This document shows, piece by piece, positions 8,037 through 16,567 of a DNA stretch of 64,000 bases. This DNA comes from an uncultured Acidimicrobiaceae bacterium. Its GTDB lineage: Bacteria > Actinomycetota > Acidimicrobiia > Acidimicrobiales > RAAP-2. Under the pieces are notes generated by a model. The model saw only the letters and a list, made by a program, of their open reading frames with translations, was not told the origin of the DNA and made no database searches. Position numbers and translations under genes: made by a program. The stretch is taken from assembly GCA_903873395.1 (NCBI GenBank), contig CAIQOJ010000087.1, positions 37,147 to 101,146 of the forward strand, given 5' to 3'. Each line of letters starts with the position of its first letter. Position 1 is the stretch's first letter.

Positions 8037-8836
8037 GCTCGCCCTCCCGTCGAAGCTCCACCGGAAACCTGCGCCGGAGCGGACCCCTTGGCAGTCGAAG
8101 GGATCAGCACGAGGCTCACCTGCCCGGCTGCCGCAGCTACGGCCACAGGGCCTGCCGTGGCCACGGGTACGGCCAAACCAACGAGAAGGGTCGTGCCACT
8201 CGATGGGCTCACCGGGGACGCAGAGGTCACCACCATTGCCGCCGATGCCAAGGTCACAGACGGAGAACCCGCTGTCGGCTCGACCGATGCACCAGACGCT
8301 GACGAGGAGACGGACGGCAGCGACGCTGACGATCCGAAGGTTTCGACCACGAGGACCTGTTGACCAGGGGCCAGGCCTGCTGGAGGGAACTCCCCGTCCT
8401 TGAGCGCAACCCCCACGATGGCATCGCCTGATGGAACCGAGGAGCCGGTTACAAGGTCGGCCGCCACGAGAAGTGCGCCTGCAGGCACAGTGACGGCGGA
8501 TCGGTGGCCGATCACGGTGTTCGCATCCGCTGTCGGTACCGTCGCAACCGCACTCGGAGTAGCAGCATCCACGGCATGAAGGTCAGCCTTGGCAATCACC
8601 TGGCCTTCCGGGATCGTTCGGGCGGCAACGAGTACGGAGTTCGTGTGTTGAGCCGACGAGTACAGCGACACGAACGCAGCAACGGAGAGGCAGACGAGGC
8701 CTGCTGAGGCTGCGGCCACCAGGGGGCGTCGATTCTTGGCGGGCGGGGTCGGACTCTGAGGCGAGGCAGGCGGCCGGCGTGGCGGTCGCTCTGGGGTCTC
8801 ATTGACCTGTCGACCCGATGAGATTGTGCTGGTCAT
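8033..8836 (-). CDS. SAF-domain CpaB/RcpC-like pilus assembly protein
   Basis: 267 residues from ATG at 8836, with GGAGG 8 nt upstream. This start sits in an ATGA overlap with the preceding gene, so the 316-residue ORF-track version is too long. A Pro-rich cytoplasmic N-terminus is followed by one membrane helix (LVAAASAGLVCLSVAAFVSL, about 38-58) and a SAF domain (VLVAARTIPEGQVIAKADL...). The C-terminal half is Ala/Ser/Val-rich. In Gram-negative Tad systems CpaB/RcpC acts at the periplasmic side near the secretin. In a monoderm it probably acts at the membrane-wall interface (inference). Confidence 0.8.
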   Translation of the reverse strand: MTSTISSGRQVNETPERPPRRPPASPQSPTPPAKNRRPLVAAASAGLVCLSVAAFVSLYSSAQHTNSVLVAARTIPEGQVIAKADLHAVDAATPSAVATVPTADANTVIGHRSAVTVPAGALLVAADLVTGSSVPSGDAIVGVALKDGEFPPAGLAPGQQVLVVETFGSSASLPSVSSSASGASVEPTAGSPSVTLASAAMVVTSASPVSPSSGTTLLVGLAVPVATAGPVAVAAAAGQVSLVLIPSTAKGSAPAQVSGGASTGGRA

Positions 8837-9819
8837 GGGAGAAACCTCCACGTTTGGCGAGAATTTCCAGTTGTCGAAGGCAGGACGCCCACGCTCTCGA
8901 TCTGCGTCACACGCAACGAGGTCGCGCCAGATGTAACGAGGCCTGGGAGCTGACCGCCGCCTGCCACCCCGCGGGAGGTCCACGTCACGGCCCAGTCGAT
9001 AGATGCAGAGATTCGGAAGGCAGCAGCGTCAGAGGAACCGCTGGGGGACCACTGGCCTATCGATGTCCGGAGGTAGCGATGTGTGCACCCCGCGTGCTGC
9101 ACCTGCCCTGGTCGCGTCGGGTCAAAGGGGCGTCCTGGACCTGCGCATCGGAACTGCCCACCATCTCCCGTCGACCACACGACATCGACCGGAGTCGCCA
9201 CCGCGGTAGCCGACACAGAACCGGCAGTGACGGAGACCGAATAGGAGTGCCAGATTGACGGGTCGATCCAGAACCAGGTATCCAGGTTGACGACCGATGC
9301 CCCCAAGGGGTTCGTGCGGAGCAGTGGCCGGGGCAACACCAGTGAATGCTCGGCCTGCAGCGCCACCGTTCGAGGATCGACGGCTGGCACAGGAGCGGAG
9401 ACCGCCGACGAAAGCCACACCGTCTGGGTGACCTGAGACCCGCTGGACTTGTTCGTGCAGGTAACCGAATACCAGGCCCCGGGGAGAGGACCGCCGGGGG
9501 CGGAGCCTCCCTCGTTATTGAGGGCGAGATAGGTCGAGATGCACGCCCATCCGCCACCTTGGCTGGATGGTCCACCTCCACTCCCACCGCCAGCACCAGT
9601 GGAACCCGGACTACCCGCCCCCGAGGAGGCCCCAACGGACACCGTCCCGCCACCGCTTGACGCGCCCGTCGAGTCGGCTCCCGCGGGACCACCAACGAAG
9701 GCTCCGAGCCCCGAAGCGACCATGACTGCACCTGCCGCAGCACGCCGAAAAGTCGGCGTGCCCACCCCAGGGATTCTGAGGAATCGACGGATCTGCTGTG
9801 CATCGGAACGTGCCTCCAT
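8833..9819 (-). CDS. Secreted protein at the head of the tad operon, function unknown
   Basis: 328 residues if ATG 9819 is used; ATG 9858 and GTG/ATG codons up to 9957 are in frame, and no clear Shine-Dalgarno decides. A signal peptide is evident (RRAAAGAVMVASGLGAFVGG... then AGADS). A Gly/Ser-rich linker (SSGGGTVSVGASSGAG...) follows, then a beta-rich domain with four Cys (WACISTYL, SVTCTNK, FRCAGPG, HAGCTH) that could form disulfides outside the cell. The C-terminus overlaps the cpaB-like start by 4 nt. Position as first gene suggests a surface or pilus-associated factor. I recognise no family. Confidence 0.65.
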   Translation of the reverse strand: MEARSDAQQIRRFLRIPGVGTPTFRRAAAGAVMVASGLGAFVGGPAGADSTGASSGGGTVSVGASSGAGSPGSTGAGGGSGGGPSSQGGGWACISTYLALNNEGGSAPGGPLPGAWYSVTCTNKSSGSQVTQTVWLSSAVSAPVPAVDPRTVALQAEHSLVLPRPLLRTNPLGASVVNLDTWFWIDPSIWHSYSVSVTAGSVSATAVATPVDVVWSTGDGGQFRCAGPGRPFDPTRPGQVQHAGCTHRYLRTSIGQWSPSGSSDAAAFRISASIDWAVTWTSRGVAGGGQLPGLVTSGATSLRVTQIESVGVLPSTTGNSRQTWRFLP

Positions 9820-9863
9820 GGGAGGGGAACCATACGAACGAGTAGCCCCGCCGGCCATGAAGG

Positions 9864-9880
9864 TTGCACGGGCAGTGCAA
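9864..9880. promoter_or_regulatory. Inverted repeat TTGCAC-N5-GTGCAA upstream of the tad operon
   Basis: Perfect 6-bp arms around GGGCA, 45 bp upstream of the ATG at 9819 and 6 bp upstream of the alternative ATG at 9858. Size and symmetry fit a dimeric repressor or activator site. No factor can be named. Confidence 0.4.
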
Positions 9881-10080
9881 GTTGTTGGCGAGCGAAAGGG
9901 TTGCAGCATGGAGCGGCGCAATGGCCAACGATGAGGAGTCAGACGAGCGTGAGGCATGGCCGCGAGGATCCAGCCTGCGCCTTGCTCATTCCCTGGCCGG
10001 AGACCTTGCCGGCGAACGGAGCCGGTCGATGCAACGGCTCAACTGAGCGGTGATCCGAGGCTCTCACCAGGGAAACTGGC

Positions 10081-10100
10081 ACATGGGACAGTTCCCATGT
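10081..10100. promoter_or_regulatory. Perfect inverted repeat ACATGGGA-CAGT-TCCCATGT
   Basis: 8-bp arms with a 4-nt centre, lying between two genes that both point left. It could be an operator for the tad operon, or a hairpin in RNA from either strand. It is not followed by a T-run. Confidence 0.4.
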
Positions 10101-10348
10101 CCCGACATCGTCGACGACGTCGCCAGAAGATCCAGCAGTACCGTGGCCCCTCCCTGGAGGGACAACACCAGGTTGTTCTTCGGGGCACCGACGCCGGGAT
10201 CTCCCATTCCGAGGCGTTCCGCGACATGGCGGTTGGTGGTCACGTCTTCACGCCGGGTCACCCTGATGCCGTTGGCATTCGGCGTTCACCATCCGCCTGC
10301 ACCTCGTCGCAGACCCTTCCGGATCTAGATGAGCCCTGAAGTCGTGAC

Positions 10349-11308
10349 CTAGGTGGGCCGAGATCCAGGGCGTTCACCGTCGGATTCCATTCCCGCAACG
10401 ATCTTGGCGCTCATCTTGACGGCCTTGACCGCACTCGTCGCCCCTGCTTGCAAGACGACCGCCACCAGCAGCATCACGAAAGCCACGTAGCGGAGTACGT
10501 GCGACCCGATCATGACGATGGCCACCCGGCCGAGGATGTAGGACGGCGAGCAGATGATGGCCCCGACTGCGCCGCCCACGGCTGATGCCGTCAACTTGTC
10601 CCTCCGACTCTGGTCCGATCGAAGGCCAAGCAGGCGCGAAGGCAGTGCCACGTAGGCGAACATCATGAGACCAATGGTGATGCTCAAGGAAAGTGCGAAC
10701 CAGCCGAGCCCCCATCGGTCGGCAACCACGACGGAGAACCCGAGCAGAAAGCCCACTCCCACGCCCCACGTCAAGATGATCTTTCGGTGCTTTTTGGCCT
10801 CGACGAAGCCTGGCCGGATTTCCGGAGGGCCCTTGCGGGCTACAGCAAAGCCGAAGACGGCGTTCAGATAGAAGCTGGCGGCCGTACCTGCCACAAAGAA
10901 CAGCACCAGAATGATCAAGGTCACTCCACGGAATGCCACGAAACCCCGACCCTTCATGACGTGCACCTTGAGGTCGAGCATCGCCATCCAGATCCACATG
11001 GCGGGCAGCAACTGGACCAGCGTGAGGCGCCAGTTGACGAAGAGAAGTTTCACTCCCTGGAACAGCATCACGAATCCACTGACCAGCAAGGCCAAGGGAG
11101 CCAGCCACCTGCTGCGGGCGCTGAGGTCGAGCACCGCCCGCTCCACCATCTCGTCATCACCCTCATGAATGGCCTCGACAAGGTGTTCGATCAATGTCGT
11201 GACCGCTTCGCGACGCGTCCGTCGCAAAGAGGCATCGTCCCCGAGCGATTCGTTGTCAGATTGAGTCTCCGCAGACGATCGGCCGATCGGCGGCGTGGGG
11301 GTGACCAT
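10349..11308 (-). CDS. Polytopic membrane protein, function unknown
   Basis: 319 residues from ATG/GTG at 11308. A ~65-residue charged cytoplasmic N-terminus (with an acidic helix AIHEGDDEMVERAV) precedes about six or seven hydrophobic helices (near 68-90, 96-112, 124-152, 170-192, 194-215, 240-262, 270-292) and a short polar tail. There is no catalytic motif and no family I recognise. The gene is transcribed away from ettA; the 150-bp gap between them should carry both promoters. Confidence 0.7.
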   Translation of the reverse strand: MVTPTPPIGRSSAETQSDNESLGDDASLRRTRREAVTTLIEHLVEAIHEGDDEMVERAVLDLSARSRWLAPLALLVSGFVMLFQGVKLLFVNWRLTLVQLLPAMWIWMAMLDLKVHVMKGRGFVAFRGVTLIILVLFFVAGTAASFYLNAVFGFAVARKGPPEIRPGFVEAKKHRKIILTWGVGVGFLLGFSVVVADRWGLGWFALSLSITIGLMMFAYVALPSRLLGLRSDQSRRDKLTASAVGGAVGAIICSPSYILGRVAIVMIGSHVLRYVAFVMLLVAVVLQAGATSAVKAVKMSAKIVAGMESDGERPGSRPT

Positions 11309-11458
11309 GAGGCCAGGTTAGTCATCGGAGGCGTTGCGTCTCAGGCGTCCCAAGATGGCGGCGCCACCTCAGAGATGTGCCCTCACGGCGAGACGCAGAG
11401 ATGAACACAATCCTGAACCGGCCCACCACTACGCACGGGGCTGGCACACTGTCACCCC

Positions 11459-13138
11459 ATGGCAGCCCAGTTCATCTACACCATGCGCGACCTGCGTCGC
11501 TTCTATCCACCCGACCGTGAGGTCCTCAAGGGCATCAACCTCTCCTTCTATCCCGGAGCCAAGATCGGCGTCATCGGCGGCAATGGCTCAGGCAAGTCCT
11601 CGCTGTTGCGCATCATGGCCGGCCTTGATGACGGATTCACTGGCGAAGCCCGTCTGACTCCCGGCTTCAGTGTCGGCTTTCTGGCTCAGGAACCAGACCT
11701 CGACCCGACCAAGGACGTCCTTGGCAACATCTCGGACGGCGTGGGAGAGGCCAAGGGATTGGTCGACCGCTTCAACGAGGTCTGCGCCGCCATGGGTGAC
11801 CCCGATGCCGACTTCGACAAGCTCTTGGCCGAGCAAGCCGACCTGCAGGACAAGATCGATGCTGCCGGGGCTTGGGATCTCGAGCGCACCTTCGAGATCG
11901 CCATGGATGCACTGCGTTGCCCACCAGGAGATGCGGATGTGACAACGCTGTCGGGTGGTGAGCGCAGGCGAGTCGCCCTGTGCCGACTGCTGCTCTCCAA
12001 GCCTGACCTTCTCCTGCTCGACGAACCAACCAACCACCTCGATGCCGAATCGGTGGCCTGGCTCGAGCGCACACTTCAGGACTACTCGGGCACTGTGGTG
12101 GCCGTCACCCACGACCGCTACTTCCTCGACAATGTGGCTGGTTGGATTCTGGAGCTCGACCGCGGCGCAGGCATTCCCTGGGAGGGCAACTACACCTCGT
12201 GGCTCGAGCAGAAGCAAGACCGTCTCGACCGAGAGCAGCGGACCGATCGATCGCGCCAAGATGCCCTCCAACGTGAGCTCGAGTGGATCCGCATGTCCCC
12301 CCGGGCCCGCCAATCGAAGGGCAAGGCCCGCATCAACGCCTACAACGACCTGGTCGCCGAAGCCGAAGCCGCCGAACGGCGGGCCGACCGACTGGAGATC
12401 ACGATTCCGGCCGGACCTCGCCTAGGCGACCGAGTCATCGATGCCGAACACCTCACCAAGGGGTTTGGTGATCGCATGCTCTTCGATGACCTGTCGTTCT
12501 TGCTGCCTCCTGGCGGCATCGTGGGTGTCATCGGTCCCAACGGTGCAGGCAAGACCACCCTGTTCCGCATGATGGTGGGCCAAGAACAGCCCGACGGTGG
12601 CAACCTCGAGGTTGGCCCCACGGTCGAGTTGGCCTACGTAGACCAGTCTCGGGACAATCTCGACCCCGAAGCCACCGTCTACGAGGAGGTCACCGGAGGG
12701 GTAGATCACATGGTGGTCGGCGGCCGCGAGATCCATGGTCGTGCCTATGTGGCCAGCTTCGGATTCACCGGTAGTGATCAGCAGAAGAAGGTTGGCCAGC
12801 TCTCCGGTGGCGAACGCAATCGTGTGCAGTTGGCGAAGGTGCTGACCGCAGGAGGGAACGTGCTCCTCCTCGACGAACCCACAAATGACCTTGACGTGGA
12901 CACCTTGCGTGCCCTCGAAGAAGCACTGCTGAGCTTTCCCGGTTGTGCCGTCGTGGTCAGCCACGACCGGTGGTTCCTCGACCGGATCGCAACGCACGTG
13001 CTCGCCTTCGAGGGCGAGTCTGAGGTCCGGTGGTTCGAAGGCAACTTCAGCGACTATGAGGTCGACCGCAAGAAGCGGCTGGGCGTGGATGCCGACCAGC
13101 CACACCGCATCAAATACAAGCCCATCGCCCGGGGCTGA
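11459..13138 (+). CDS. ettA: EttA, energy-dependent translational throttle ABC-F protein
   Basis: 559 residues with two ABC cassettes: Walker A GGNGSGKSS (40-48), signature LSGGERRR (~164), Walker B LLLLDEPTNHLD; then GPNGAGKTT (~358) and LSGGERNR. Between them lies the linker with the EttA-type basic segment (LEWIRMSPRARQSKGKARI). The C-terminus GNFSDYEVDRKKRLG...PHRIKYKP is diagnostic of EttA among ABC-F proteins. EttA binds the ribosomal E site and gates the first peptide bond according to ATP/ADP ratio. There is no membrane domain. Its stop is 5 nt before the next start. Confidence 0.95.
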   Translation: MAAQFIYTMRDLRRFYPPDREVLKGINLSFYPGAKIGVIGGNGSGKSSLLRIMAGLDDGFTGEARLTPGFSVGFLAQEPDLDPTKDVLGNISDGVGEAKGLVDRFNEVCAAMGDPDADFDKLLAEQADLQDKIDAAGAWDLERTFEIAMDALRCPPGDADVTTLSGGERRRVALCRLLLSKPDLLLLDEPTNHLDAESVAWLERTLQDYSGTVVAVTHDRYFLDNVAGWILELDRGAGIPWEGNYTSWLEQKQDRLDREQRTDRSRQDALQRELEWIRMSPRARQSKGKARINAYNDLVAEAEAAERRADRLEITIPAGPRLGDRVIDAEHLTKGFGDRMLFDDLSFLLPPGGIVGVIGPNGAGKTTLFRMMVGQEQPDGGNLEVGPTVELAYVDQSRDNLDPEATVYEEVTGGVDHMVVGGREIHGRAYVASFGFTGSDQQKKVGQLSGGERNRVQLAKVLTAGGNVLLLDEPTNDLDVDTLRALEEALLSFPGCAVVVSHDRWFLDRIATHVLAFEGESEVRWFEGNFSDYEVDRKKRLGVDADQPHRIKYKPIARG

Positions 13139-13143
13139 ACCCC

Positions 13144-14211
13144 ATGTCCTCGCCCGCGACCCCACCGCCGGACCGTCCGCCCCGCACCTTTGCCAGCGAC
13201 AACTGGGCCGGTGTCCACCCACGGGTGATGGATGCGATCGTGGCCGCCAACGTGGACCATGCACCCTCCTATGGTGCGGACGAGATCACCGAGCGGGCGA
13301 TTGCCCTCTTCCAGCAAGAGTTCGGGCCTGAGGCGGAGGTCTACCTGGCATTCAACGGCACCGGCGCCAACGTTGTCGGCCTCCAATCCCTGCTCCGGCC
13401 CCATGAAGCAGTGGTCTGCGTGACGGGAGCGCACATCGCAGTGGATGAGTGCGGCGCTCCAGAACGGTTCCTCGGCTCCAAGCTGCTCTCCGTGCCCGGC
13501 GTGGAGGGCAAACTCACCCCTGATCTCGTTGAAGCCGCGGTAACGGGAATCGGCGATGAGCACCACGTGCAAGCTCGGGTGATCTCCATCACTCAGAGCA
13601 CCGAGGTGGGCACCTGCTACTCGGTCGAGGAGATCCGAGACCTCAGTGCGTGGGCCCACGAACGCCACATGCTTGTCCACCTCGACGGAGCCAGAATCTC
13701 TAATGCGGCTTCCTCGCTGGGAGTGGGCCTAGGTGACTTCGGTCGGTCGGCTGGCGTCGATGTCCTCTCCTTCGGTGGGACCAAAAATGGGGCACTCGGC
13801 GCCGAGGCCGTCATTACGTTCCGACCCGAAGCGAGCACTGGCCTGCGGTTCGTCCGCAAGCAGTCGATGCAGCTCGCTTCCAAAATGCGCTTTGCTGCTG
13901 CTCAGTTCGTGGCCCTGCTCAGCGATGGGCTGTGGGAGCGCAATGCAGCGCATGCCAACGCCATGGCACGCCGTCTCGCTGCAGGTGCAGCTGGCATACC
14001 AGGGGTGGTGCTGGCGCACCCCGTGCAAGCAAATGGCGTCTTTGCCGTGCTGCCGACTGAGGTCACTGCAGCGCTGCAGGCCGTCTATCCCTTCTACGTA
14101 TGGGACGCGGCGGCCGGTGTCGTCCGGTGGATGTGCTCCTTCGACACCACGCCTGGTGATGTCGATGCGTTCGTGGCGCTCCTGGGACAACTGATGGCAA
14201 CGCGAGCCTGA
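13144..14211 (+). CDS. ltaE: Low-specificity L-threonine aldolase (PLP)
   Basis: 355 residues, 5 nt after ettA, so probably co-transcribed. It is a fold type I PLP enzyme of the beta-eliminating lyase/threonine aldolase family. It has an FASDNWAGVHPRV N-terminus, SYGADE (~42-47), NGTGANV, the HLDGARISNA segment (~179-188) whose Asp contacts the PLP ring nitrogen, and SFGGTKNG with Lys214 as the Schiff-base lysine. It cleaves threonine or allo-threonine to glycine and acetaldehyde. Length is near the family norm of 340-360. Substrate stereochemistry cannot be read from sequence. Confidence 0.85.
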   Translation: MSSPATPPPDRPPRTFASDNWAGVHPRVMDAIVAANVDHAPSYGADEITERAIALFQQEFGPEAEVYLAFNGTGANVVGLQSLLRPHEAVVCVTGAHIAVDECGAPERFLGSKLLSVPGVEGKLTPDLVEAAVTGIGDEHHVQARVISITQSTEVGTCYSVEEIRDLSAWAHERHMLVHLDGARISNAASSLGVGLGDFGRSAGVDVLSFGGTKNGALGAEAVITFRPEASTGLRFVRKQSMQLASKMRFAAAQFVALLSDGLWERNAAHANAMARRLAAGAAGIPGVVLAHPVQANGVFAVLPTEVTAALQAVYPFYVWDAAAGVVRWMCSFDTTPGDVDAFVALLGQLMATRA

Positions 14212-14329
14212 ATCTGCGAGCCGCTCAGGAACTGGCCTGACGGGAAGGCTCCCACGTGATTGCAGGGAGATACGCCCCGGCCCGACCTGTGCTCATAACC
14301 GGCGTTGCGGGATGCCCGAAAACTGGAAC

Positions 14330-14781
14330 CTACAGCGAGGACAGGTGGTCGTCGATCTCGACGGAAGCCGTCTCAAGCCCTGCCTGGGCCTCCGGGCTCA
14401 TCAGCATCGGCGGAACGTTGGTCTGAAGGGTGACGGTCCCAATACAGCCGTCGCCGAGGCCATTGAAGGTGATCTTCCTGACCACGCCGCCTTCGGTACC
14501 TGCTTCAGTGAACGAGCACGAGCGGATCGAACTCGATGAACACTCCGTTCAAGGGAACCTCATCACCGGTCGCGTCGAAGACCATCAAGGTCTCAAAGCG
14601 TCCGCCCGGACTTCGTTCGACCGTGATGAGGTCGGGTGCCATACTCGTTCCGATCTGCCTCCGAAAGTGTGTCGCGGGTTCGGGGGCGGGCTCTGGGGAT
14701 GCATGCAAACACCACGTCCGGTGGGGCATCGAAGATGCGAATGATCGTCAGCTCACCCAGATCGGTCCATGCGTCGCTCAT
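14330..14781 (-). pseudogene. Frameshifted SRPBCC (Aha1/polyketide-cyclase-like) gene
   Basis: Three minus-strand frames join into one SRPBCC protein of ~150 residues. ATG 14781 gives MSDAWTDLGELTIIRIFDAPPD... up to ~14702. The frame then shifts to read ...THFRRQIGTSMAPDLITVERSPGGRFETLMVFDATG..., which stops at TGA ~14507. A third frame continues FTEAGTEGGVVRKITFNGLGDG... MSPEAQAGLETASVEIDDHL to TAG 14332-14330. PGGRFETLM and MSPEAQAG are typical motifs of this family. At least two frameshifts make an intact product unlikely unless they are sequencing errors. The ORF track shows only fragments (14593-14781, 14505-14729). Confidence 0.75.
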
Positions 14782-14823
14782 TTCCCGGTGATCAGGGGCA
14801 GACCTGGAAGATACGATCTACAG

Positions 14824-15312
14824 ATGGAGTGGAAGGGAATCAGACGCCTGTTCAACACCATGATCAGGTCGTATTACTTTCCCACCAAGTTGCGACTTCG
14901 AGCGCTGCGCCTCATGGGTGTGAAGGCCGGACGAGGTGAGATCCGAGCAGGAGTTGTCATCTCCGGGCCAAATCTGACCCTAGGGACTGGAGTCTTCGTA
15001 AACGCAGGAACGTCGCTACTTAACCAGGGTGGGATCGTCCTGGAAGATCATGTAGCCATAGCTCCCGAGGCACTGTTGCTTACCACGGGACATGAGATTG
15101 GACCTACGCGGCGCCGACAGGGGAAGTTGATTCGCGAACCGATCAGCGTGGGAGCAGGATCATGGATTGGAACCAGGGCAGTGGTGTTGCCTGGTGTCAC
15201 CATCGGACCAGGTTGTGTGATCGCTGCTGGGGCGCTGGTCAGCCGGGATTGCAGTCCGAATGGCCTCTATGTGGGCATTCCCGCCAAACGAGTTCGCGAT
15301 CTGCCCGGTTAG
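14824..15312 (+). CDS. Hexapeptide-repeat (LbH) acyltransferase, WcaF/maltose-acetyltransferase-like
   Basis: 162 residues from ATG 14824; the ORF-track extension to 14536 overlaps the SRPBCC relic and is rejected. After a basic N-terminus (RLFNTMIRSYYFPTKLRLRALR) come left-handed beta-helix repeats (GVVISG PNLTLG TGVFVN ... GSWIGT RAVVLPGVTIGPGCVIAAGALV). The acetyltransferase loop HEIG contains the probable catalytic His, and the family C-terminus is VGIPAKRV. It O- or N-acetylates a sugar or small acceptor with an acyl-CoA donor; the acceptor is unknown. Base use looks a little more AT-rich than its neighbours, and it sits beside a pseudogene. Confidence 0.82.
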   Translation: MEWKGIRRLFNTMIRSYYFPTKLRLRALRLMGVKAGRGEIRAGVVISGPNLTLGTGVFVNAGTSLLNQGGIVLEDHVAIAPEALLLTTGHEIGPTRRRQGKLIREPISVGAGSWIGTRAVVLPGVTIGPGCVIAAGALVSRDCSPNGLYVGIPAKRVRDLPG

Positions 15313-15377
15313 GCCACATTTGGCATCCCATATATGTGCCGGAGGAGAGCACACGGGTGAGCGAATCCGACACCGGT

Positions 15378-16193
15378 TTACCTGCCCTCATTCACGTGGG
15401 AGCGGCCAGGGCCTGGAGGTCCGGCAAAGGCCTGAGCTACGGAGATCCAGTCCTCCGCCAAGCGTCCAGTGAGGGTGAGTCCCGTGTCGGTCACATTGCG
15501 CCTCTGGGTGACCACCAGGCAGAAATCGAGTGCCGTTCCAGTGATCGAGGCCGCCTCTGATGCTGGTTCCTCGTCACCAATCTCCCAGCGCCAAGGCTCG
15601 CCCGAAGGTGCGATCACCTCCACGACGATCTGGCCATCTGGGACGTCCCTGTCTCGGACGAGGTAGGAGAACGGACGGGCCCGAACTCCCAGGTGAGCGA
15701 TATGGCGCAGGCGATCGGTCGGCTGTCGATCGGCGCCGATGACATCCACGATGTCTTGGCCGTGAGCCCAGGTTTCCATGAGCCGGGCTGAAAGGAAGGA
15801 CATTGCCCCCATCGATGGCCCGAACCACGGGATCCTCGTCGAGGGCTCGACTCCAACGAATGCCTCCGTCATCTGCTCGTGCGCTTGATCCCACCACGCC
15901 AGAAGTTCGGTGCCACCCATCGACCGGCCCTTGATCAGATGGGCGTCCATAGGGTCACCGGTAGCCGCCACGAACTCGGAAGCAGCAGTGGCAAATACAT
16001 CTGGATCGACAACGGCCAACCTGCCGGCATCGTCGAAGAAGGCCAGGTGGCTGATCTGATCACGCACCATCCATCCTTCGGCAGGCGTCAACAGGTCCCA
16101 ACGTGGATCGTCGTCGCCGAGGTCGTCCATGATGGATCGGAGGGCTGTGTACTCAGCGTCGACGTCGGCACGCAGGTCGGTCCATGCACTCAT
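15378..16193 (-). CDS. TIGR03084-type / mycothiol-dependent maleylpyruvate isomerase-like protein
   Basis: 271 residues. The N-terminal DinB/MDMPI four-helix region carries GWMVRDQISHLAFFDD, with the His typical of the metal site, and FLSARLMETWAHGQDIVDVIG supplies the second metal-binding segment. The C-terminal half (VVEVIAPSGEPWRWEIGD... LDFCLVVTQRRNVTDTGL) matches the TIGR03084 architecture common in Actinobacteria. Such proteins are thought to use mycothiol or another thiol with a bound metal; the substrate is unknown. It is convergent with the upstream acetyltransferase. Confidence 0.8.
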   Translation of the reverse strand: MSAWTDLRADVDAEYTALRSIMDDLGDDDPRWDLLTPAEGWMVRDQISHLAFFDDAGRLAVVDPDVFATAASEFVAATGDPMDAHLIKGRSMGGTELLAWWDQAHEQMTEAFVGVEPSTRIPWFGPSMGAMSFLSARLMETWAHGQDIVDVIGADRQPTDRLRHIAHLGVRARPFSYLVRDRDVPDGQIVVEVIAPSGEPWRWEIGDEEPASEAASITGTALDFCLVVTQRRNVTDTGLTLTGRLAEDWISVAQAFAGPPGPGRSHVNEGR

Positions 16194-16233
16194 GGGGCGA
16201 GGCTATGCCCCCGGACGCGCCCTGACCATCGCG

Positions 16234-16530
16234 TCAATGTTCTGCATCGATCCAGGTGCGAACCATCGAGACCACCTCGACCTCGGGATGAGACCATATG
16301 TAGCGCTCAACAGCGTCGAGCACATCATCGACATGGTGGCTTGTACCCGAGACCGCAGCAAAGCCGAGTTCGCTGCGCTGCCACTGGTCCTGGTAACCGG
16401 TCTCCGCTGCAGCCACGCTGAACTTCGATCTCGCCCCTTCGACCAGGTGGCGAATCACCGTCCTCTTGGCCTTGAGTGACTGACTCTCCCGGACCTTGAG
16501 ATCCACGGTCAGCAAGCAAGCATGTGGCAT
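16234..16530 (-). CDS. DUF503 family protein (YlxP-like)
   Basis: 98 residues from ATG 16530, with a GGGGGA Shine-Dalgarno a few nt upstream. The ORF-track start at 16830 lies in the next gene. The ferredoxin-like DUF503 pattern is clear: LLTVDLKVRESQSLKAKRTV, then KFSVAAAETGYQDQWQRSELGFAAVSG, then a helix and a C-terminal strand (VEVVSMVRTWIDAEH). YlxP proteins usually sit in the infB-rbfA region and are linked to ribosome or RNA functions; here the gene stands alone. 37 nt separate it from the preceding gene's stop, so they may share a transcript. Confidence 0.85.
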   Translation of the reverse strand: MPHACLLTVDLKVRESQSLKAKRTVIRHLVEGARSKFSVAAAETGYQDQWQRSELGFAAVSGTSHHVDDVLDAVERYIWSHPEVEVVSMVRTWIDAEH

Positions 16531-16567
16531 TCCCCCAGAATGCTCTCTTCTGGAGGAATCCGCAGAA

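Larger units (their letters stand above)
9820..10348. other. Intergenic region between the tad operon and a membrane protein gene
   Basis: About 530 bases without a gene I can support. It must hold the tad promoter, because the operon reads left from here. It contains two perfect inverted repeats (9864-9880 and 10081-10100, listed separately). A 65-codon minus-strand ORF (10064-10261) ending in a CPMC motif is not recognised and is not called. No terminator hairpin with a T-tract is seen. Confidence 0.5.

Noticed and set aside
10064-10261. 65-codon minus-strand ORF ending in CPMC
   Set aside because: No recognisable family, start signal or neighbour coupling; composition could be chance in high-GC DNA.
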